DNA of 64,000 nucleotides from Mixophyes australis (taxonomy: Eukaryota > Chordata > Amphibia > Anura > Limnodynastidae), in contig JAVHZZ010000001.1 of assembly GCA_036250195.1 (NCBI GenBank), positions 398,278,117-398,342,116 of the forward strand, in the 5' to 3' direction. Each line of letters starts with the position of its first letter. Position 1 is the stretch's first letter. Shown piece by piece: positions 57,700 to 64,000 of this stretch. The position numbers were made by a program, and so were the translations under genes. Under the pieces are notes generated by a model. The model saw nothing but the letters and a program-made list of their open reading frames with translations, ran no database searches and was not told where the DNA came from.

Positions 57700-59163
57700 T
57701 ACCGTATTTTTCGCACCATAGGACGCACTTTTTCCCCCCAAAAAAGTGGGGGAAAAAGTGTGTGCGTCTTATGGAGCGAATACCTGGTTGCCGTGGGGAC
57801 ACTCAAGCGTCCTGCTGCCGGGCGGATGTCTCGATTCTCCAGTGCGCATGCGAGTGACGTGGTGCCGCTGACAAGCGGTTGTGAAGTAGCCAGCTGCCGC
57901 ATCTGATTGAACTGTTTCTTCATGGTGACCCTGAGTGGGACAGAGCCGACACCTCCCAGCTACACAGGCAGCCCTCACTCCTCCCTATGGGCCTTCCTCC
58001 TCCTCCTCCCTTCCACAGCTGGTCCCTCCTTCCCTGGCAAAAAGTCTGTCTAAGACGAAATGATACACTTACTAGCACACTCTTGGAGGTACTTTGGCCC
58101 ATTGGACCTTCCGTATACAGGAAGGACGCGACCTACGCTCTCTACAGCCGCCGCTCCGAGGGAAAAGGGAGAACTTCTCCGACATCGCAAGCACCTTACA
58201 GATTGAGGACTATTTTTACTTTTAGCTTTCTCATTCGCAAAAGGACTCCCTTGCAGCGTGTGATACATCTCGGTATAACAGTGCATGGAGGAACGTTCAC
58301 TGGCAGGGAAAGAATAGGGTAAGATCTATTTCCCTTTGTACTCCACCAAGTGTCCACACTTGCTTACAGTTACAAAAGAACTTTTAAACATTCATTCAAG
58401 TTTATCTATGTGTCCAGATCCGTTTTTATCGTTCTGTGCATGGTTTTATTTATACACTTACACTTTGTGTCTTTAGCGCTGAGTTTAGAGGAGGATTCAT
58501 CTTTCTCTATATGTTTTGATATATTGTTTATTTACTTGGCAGCTTAGACACTACTTTAAAGGAGAAGCGCCTTTATATTATCCCCCTTTTTCGTTTGACA
58601 GCAGCTGACAGCTATTACAGCATGCCGGGGATATACTTCTGAGGAGTGCCTCAATATACACCTACCGGTACTTTTTCTTTGCTAATGTTACTAAGTCCAA
58701 GGAATGTAGTGTCTTTCCTTTTCAGCAACAGTTTATGGATAAAGTGATGGTAGTACAACCTTGTGTTTTAATGTGGACTATAAATACTACTTTAGTTAGA
58801 AACGCTGAATTTGCTTGATGTTCCACCTTCCCTGCATCGACAAATAGAAAGGGTTCTGCGCACTATAATGCTTGTAATTCTCGACCTACTAATAGTGGTA
58901 GGTCCAATCATTGTAATATGTCTTTACAGTTACCGACCCACCTGCCTAAGAGAATTCACATCACATCAGTGATAAATAAGAGTGATATATTTATTCCTTA
59001 TACATGTTTAGCACCCAGGTCCTGATTATCCAGTAGGCTCAGGCTGCAGCCTAGGGTGTCAGATTTGAGATTTGGTTCAGAATATTTTTTTTCCTGTTTT
59101 CCTCCTCTAAAAACTAGGTGCGTCTTATGGTCAGGTGCGTCTTATGGAGCGAAAAATACGGTA
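57700..59163. mobile_element. TIR element with TACCGTATTTTTCGC ends
   Basis: The left end TACCGTATTTTTCGCACCAT and the inverted right end TACCGTATTTTTCGCTCCAT share a terminal inverted repeat of about 28 bp, extending into a GACGCAC motif. The left end also folds on itself (57711-57780, pairing around CCCCCCAAAAAAGTGGGGG). Flanks are TA-rich, so the TSD (possibly TATA) is uncertain. No transposase; superfamily unassigned. Confidence 0.8.
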
Positions 59164-60803
59164 TATATATATATATATATATAAAATTATATTGCTTGTT
59201 TGTTTAAGTTTTTTGTCCTTTCCTTTCTTATTCACTTGCAAAGTGAGAAACTTGATAAAATACTGTTTTAAGTAAATACAAAGGGTGTTTTTATCTTTGA
59301 TACCCTATGTAGAGGGATTAATCAATATTATTATAGGTTGTCCCAGCGCTTGTTGTTTCGCTTTTATTTTTATCTTTGATGATATTCCTTTAGGAAATAT
59401 AGGTCCAGTAGTTAAAAGTCCGTAAACTGGACGTAAAAAAATAAGAGTAAGATAATATAACGGGGGCAGACCTTATTGCACCGGATTTGACTTTACTCTT
59501 GTGGCAGCATTGAGTGAATAGTTTGTCAGATGGCTGCTCAGCCACAAAGTGCTTAGCGTGGCAAAACTCACAAATACTGTTCATGTGACCACAGTTATAA
59601 TCATTAATATTTGTTTCATTAAAGTTACTGACATGAAATTAATGTTTTTTACCTATTCTAGAGTAGGAAATCTGCTATCGGTTTATATATTTTTTTTATT
59701 ATAGTATATATTTTTAACAATGTAGATTTTTGATTAGATATTTTTTGGGGATGTTTATTATCTTGAGCGCTGCTTGCTTCAGCTTTTTTGTTCTGCGTAT
59801 TTAATTTAGGGAGTTGGAAATATCCTTAGAAATGCAGTTGCTGGGTCATTATTTGGATAAATATTTATATATTATATAACTTATATAACTTAACGTCTTC
59901 AGTTATCAGTCAATTTGATTGGCTAAAGTTGATGTCAAAATATTTTTTAAATAAGTTGAACCGCTATGAAAAGATGAGACATCTGTATTATTTGCAGGTA
60001 GTTAGGGGCAGGTGTAAATTCTTGATGATTATTGTCCCCAGAATTATGTGATTGGCTGTTTGCAAATACACTTATAACAGTGAATTGTGATTTATTTATT
60101 GCTTAACCATATAGCATGCTTTTATTGTTTGGGACACAAGATAGGGAGTTGTGAGGGCTTTTAATAATAAAAAAAAATGTAAGCATTTTATATGCAATGC
60201 ATTATATTAATATAAGTGAATTAAAATATGGTTGCAAGTGGCCTGTAAAGGTCTGTGTCCTGTTCATGGCGTAAACCAGATGCATATGTTGCTGTTCAGG
60301 CTGACACACATAATAAGATAGTTGCCCCCTGTATATGGTTGTGAATTATGTCTTTTTACTTTGTATTTTGCACTTGTGATTTGGGGAGCACATACAGGCT
60401 GCTTTGCATCATGGCAAGTTTTGTGTACTTTCTTGTCTGATAAATAAATAAAACTGATAAATGTTGGTACACAGAGATATAAATGTTTATTCTTAAATTG
60501 ACGCTTCTGTCTGATTTATGGTCCTCTGGTTACAACAGACCTATTTTCTATGATGTGGTCAAAAATTCCATAAATGAGCTCTCATGTATTTACAATGTCT
60601 TGACCAGAATGAAGAGCATTCTAAGTTTATAGTTAATTGCATACTCTATCTTTTTCATTTTGGCCCTTGTCAAAGACACTCATATATGCTTGCCCATTTT
60701 TCCTCCTTACTGCTTTATTTACCGTAGCTAGGGGACATCTTTATTACACGTGTCACCTTTGTGTCTTTTTAAGCTTTGAGTACATTTCACATAGAAATGC
60801 ACT
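59164..60803. other. Intergenic, nothing recognised
   Basis: AT-rich; no supported feature. Confidence 0.4.
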
Positions 60804-61260
60804 GTGTGGCAAATTGTGTGGCTAATAGTGTCGCTGTGTGGCTAATAGTGTGTCTGTTTGGCAAATAATGTGTGTGGCTAATAGTGTGTCTGTGTGGCAA
60901 ATTGTGTGGCTAATAGTGTTGCTGTGTGGCAAATAGTGTGTCTGTGTGGCAAATTGTGTGGCTAATAGTGTTGCTGTGTGGCAAATAGCGTGTCTGTGTG
61001 GCAAATTGTGTGGCTAATAGTGTTGCTGTGTGGCAAATAGCGTGTCTGTGTGGCAAATAGTGTGTCTGTGTGGCTAATAGTGTGTGTGGCTAATAGTGTG
61101 TCTGTGTGGCAAATTGTGTGGCTAATAGTGTGTCTGTGTGGCAAATTGTGTGGCTAATAGCGTGGCTGTGTGGGTAATAGCGTGTCTGTGCGGGTAATAG
61201 TGGGGCTGTGTGGCAAATAGTGTGTGTGGCTAATAGTGTTTCTATGTGGCCTCATGTTGC
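60804..61260 (+). repeat. Minisatellite of TGTGTGGCAAAT / TGTGGCTAATAGTG units
   Basis: Roughly 16-bp units with two alternating variants (GCAAAT and GCTAATAG) repeated about 27 times, with a longer block period around 67 bp in parts. The minus strand shows His/Thr-rich open frames caused by the repeat. Confidence 0.92.
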
Positions 61261-62139
61261 TATAGTGTGCGTTTGGCCATGTTCACATAGTGTGCGTGTG
61301 TGTACGTGTGTGCAGTATTTTAATATAATATGTGAGGGAAGGGAGGATCTTAATACAGTGTGGGAGGTAGGCTATTTAATGGTGGAGTGTAGGTGGGGGC
61401 TATGTATTTAAGGTGAGGTGAAGGAACCTTTAATTTAATGCTGGGGTGGTTTAGGGCTATCAGTTGAATATGGGGCTGATTTTGGAGAGGAGGGCTATTT
61501 ATTAAATGTGAATATGAATTATTTATTGTCAGGGATGGTTGTGAAAAATGGGTATATTTATTAAACTTTAATGCTATTTAATTTATTGCTGTTTGGAGGG
61601 AGGAAAATATGTTTTGAATAAATGGGTATACTGGTAATTTAATGTTGGGGCTGGTTGAAGGGAAATAGGTCTACTTATTAAATGTGAATATTATTATTGT
61701 GGGGACTGGAGGGAGGCCTAATTATAAAACGTGAGTGCTATTGTTTTAACACCGGGGAGTTTTCTAAATCTCATGTATTTATTTTTTTTTTTCAAAATAG
61801 GGCATCCAATATTCCAAGAATGAACTGAGCTAAAGAAACCAGCTGCTACAAGTGGTGAAAGTGACCAAAACAGGTAGGAGACAGTAGGACAGTCTGCCAA
61901 CTGTCCTGAATCTGGTGGGGCAGTCCTGAATTTGGGTGAATGTCTCCCTTAGTCAGGATTTGGTCCGACTGCAAGGACAGTTGGGAGGTATGTCCCGCTT
62001 CACAACGTACTGCTTGTGAAGGCAAAGCTGTGTGCTTCTAACAGTAGTGCCTGTGTATTTGTCTAAAATGATAAATGTAATGTATTATTATAATGTATGT
62101 ATCCATGCCCCATGTTGGCCACACCCACAACACAATGAG
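61261..62139. other. Intergenic with dispersed-repeat fragment
   Basis: 61880-61990 carries CTGTCCTGAAT and CAGTTGGGAGGTATG motifs shared with 18640-18900. No gene. Confidence 0.4.
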
Positions 62140-64000
62140 GTCACGCCCTGTTTGGCAACGCCGCTGTGCGGCGGCACATGTTTTCTTTCCTGCTGGGTCT
62201 AAGGTGGGCATGTGTACCTTAAATGCCAGAGCTGTCCCACTTGTCCCAACCAAGGTTCCTCCAAAGAGGCAGAAGGAAAAAGCGAGACATGGAGACAGCA
62301 GAGAAAATGTTCTTATCAATAAGAGTTCTGCGGATGCAGTTACAAACAAAGAAGGCTCACAGCATGGTGGGGATATCTGGGATCCCTTTCCCACCTTTGA
62401 GGGGCTCCTTGTACATAACCAACCACTTCACTATGTCCATTTTGGAGCCTCAGATGAAGTGCAAGACTGTCCTCGTGATGGTCTTGCAGACGGCAGCAAG
62501 AGGTGGCCAAGCTTGGGCCGTGTACTGCAGAACGGGAAGGATCTCGTTGCGCAGCACCAGTGCTTTCTCTTCGATGGTGAGGTCTCCAAGACTCCACAGG
62601 CCAATCTTTTGTCTGGCTGTCGCCAGTCTCTTTTCCCAACACTTCAGGGCAGCCTTCTCTACACCAAACCAAACTCCAAGAATTTTGATGAAGTCCGACT
62701 TGATTGTGAAAGGGAATGCAGCGGGAGATGACAGGTAGCACTGCCCAAAGAGCTTTGCCTCTGACTTCCTGCAGTTGACCTTTGCCCCGGAAGCTCGGAC
62801 AAAGTTCTCGCAGGTCTGGACGAGTGCTGTCACCGAACGCTAGTGAGCGCAGAAGACACTGACGTCGTCCATGTAGAGCAAACACATAGCCTCTAGTCGG
62901 TCTGGACCTGGTGCGGTATCTCTGAATTCCATCTGATGCACATCGCAAAGAGCTCAACAAACAAAAAGAAGAGGGGAAAGACGGCATTACAGAAAAGGGG
63001 TCAGTCTTCCAGCCGTTCACCAACACCGAGCTGTAAATATCAAGGTACATCAGGTTAACATAAGAGCAAAACATATCACCCAAGCCAAACCTGCACAAAA
63101 CCCTACTCATAAAATGATGAGAAACACGATCAAAGGCCTTCTCCTCATCAAGACTGACCAGGATCACGTGTGCATGGCGATCATTGATGTAATGGACCGT
63201 GTCCCTCGGCAGCGCAAGGCTGCATGCAATCCTGCATCCAGGAATGCCACAAGTCTGATCCGGATGAACAATCTGCCCAATGACAACCTTTAGCCTGTCG
63301 GCTTGTACCATTGCGAGGATCTTGTAGTCCATGATCAGGAGAAAAATGGGCCGCCAATTTTTAAGGTCACATCTCTCCCCCTTGTGCTTATACAGGATCG
63401 TGATCAGTCCCTAGCTCAGAGTAGGAGGCATTCTGCTCTCCACCACTATCTCCTCGTACAGCTCTAGCAGCTCCAGGCCAATGAGGTCCCACAGCGCTAC
63501 ATAGAGCTCCGCTGGGAGACCGTCACTGCCCAGGGTCCTACACGGCCTAAAGGATCTAGTGGTAGAGTGCAGCTCTCCAAACGTCAGGGGGGCGTCCATG
63601 GCTTCTTTACCTGCAGGATCAATAGTGTTAGTGATACCTGACAGGAACAATTCAGAAGCATCAGTGTCTATGGTCTTAGGGGAGTAGAGGTTGCTGTAGT
63701 ATTCTGTGACGACTCCCATGACACCCTCTTTCCCCTTTCTGGGAACGCCGGTCTCGTCCTGCAGCTCAGTCAAGAACGTGTGGCCGGAGGGGAGTTTTCT
63801 AAAAAAGAAAGAGTAACATTTCTCACCCTTTTCAGGTTCTCCACCTTGGAACGGAAGACGATGCGCCTGGACACCTTGAAGTGCCATTTCAGGCCCTAAT
63901 TGGCCTCCGCCAGATTATCCTTCACAAAGTTGGAGATCCAACAGGGACTGCAGCTGTCGTTGCAGCCTCCTGAAGTTTCTCTTCCTCTCACACGCCTGTT
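62140..64000 (-). pseudogene. Tx1-clade LINE reverse transcriptase, partial
   Basis: Reads leftward from beyond the right edge. 63887-63411 is the RT N-terminal region (YSNLYSPKTID..., LGSDGLPAELYVALWDLIG). 63332-62970 has MDYKILAMVQADRLKVVIGQ, VHPDQTCGIPG, VSLDEEKAFDRVSH and YSSVLVNGWKTDPF. A frame change follows. The catalytic box LLYMDDVSVFC is intact near 62875 but is followed by a stop. 62833-62450 continues with the RT thumb and C-terminal domain (KILGVWFG, LRNEILPVLQYTAQAWPP). Several frameshifts and stops make it inactive. Tx1 elements are APE-type LINEs, many with target preference. Confidence 0.88.

Noticed and set aside
60822..61144. His/Thr-rich minus-strand frames
   Set aside because: Artefact of the minisatellite; no start context or domain.
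62093..62738. Plus-strand frames of 212 and 171 codons
   Set aside because: They are antisense to a recognisable Tx1-like reverse transcriptase C-terminal region.

Overview
This is a vertebrate, most likely anuran (frog), genomic window. The evidence is a three-exon SFRP2 gene with consensus GT-AG introns, a Tx1-clade LINE (a clade first described in Xenopus), several V-SINE-type tRNA-derived SINEs, and many foldback and hAT-like elements. The species cannot be named from sequence alone. Only one cellular protein-coding gene is convincing: SFRP2, secreted frizzled-related protein 2, on the minus strand at 31965-36439. Its spliced product is 295 aa, the same length as human SFRP2. Nearly everything else is transposable-element sequence, tandem repeats or unassigned intergenic DNA.

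Layout. 1-3739: 5' part of an endogenous retrovirus on the minus strand (LTR, tRNA-Pro-type primer site, gag), cut by the window edge before pol. 5068-11258: a hAT-like transposon interrupted by a second, oppositely oriented copy (7070-10990). The nesting is shown by an 8-bp duplication and by reconstruction of the empty site. The complex holds transposase fossils, two tandem arrays and an antisense piece of 18S rRNA. 12467-13674: a foldback element and a SINE. 14304-15760: a hAT MITE with perfect 8-bp target duplications, a LINE RT relic and Tc1 fragments. 16573-17545: a 37-bp minisatellite with a 222-bp higher-order period. 19310-20392: a SINE/LINE tail and a long foldback element. 24248-25669: a solo LTR with 5-bp target duplications. 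27324-27732: a hAT MITE with perfect 8-bp duplications. 31965-36439: SFRP2.

38790-43320: a mariner-like relic, small foldback elements and non-LTR tails. 44695-47105: a CR1/Rex1-like LINE on the minus strand with an intact endonuclease, a 2A-like motif and a decayed RT. 47636-47825: a nearly perfect 190-nt hairpin. 48537-50137: a hAT MITE carrying a 28-bp minisatellite. 50315-51075: a Tc1 transposase fossil. 52279-52633 and 56954-57288: SINEs. 56067-56930: a 382-bp tandem duplication. 57290-59163: simple repeats, a hairpin and a TIR element. 60804-61260: another minisatellite. 62140-64000: a Tx1-like LINE RT on the minus strand, running off the right edge.

Functionally, SFRP2 encodes a secreted Wnt modulator and is the only gene here expected to act in the host. 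I saw no operon-like or defence-type gene system. The most informative signals concern transposon history: the nested hAT pair with an internal inversion, the captured 18S fragment, the near-perfect hairpin, the non-canonical LTR ends and the 2A-like LINE motif.
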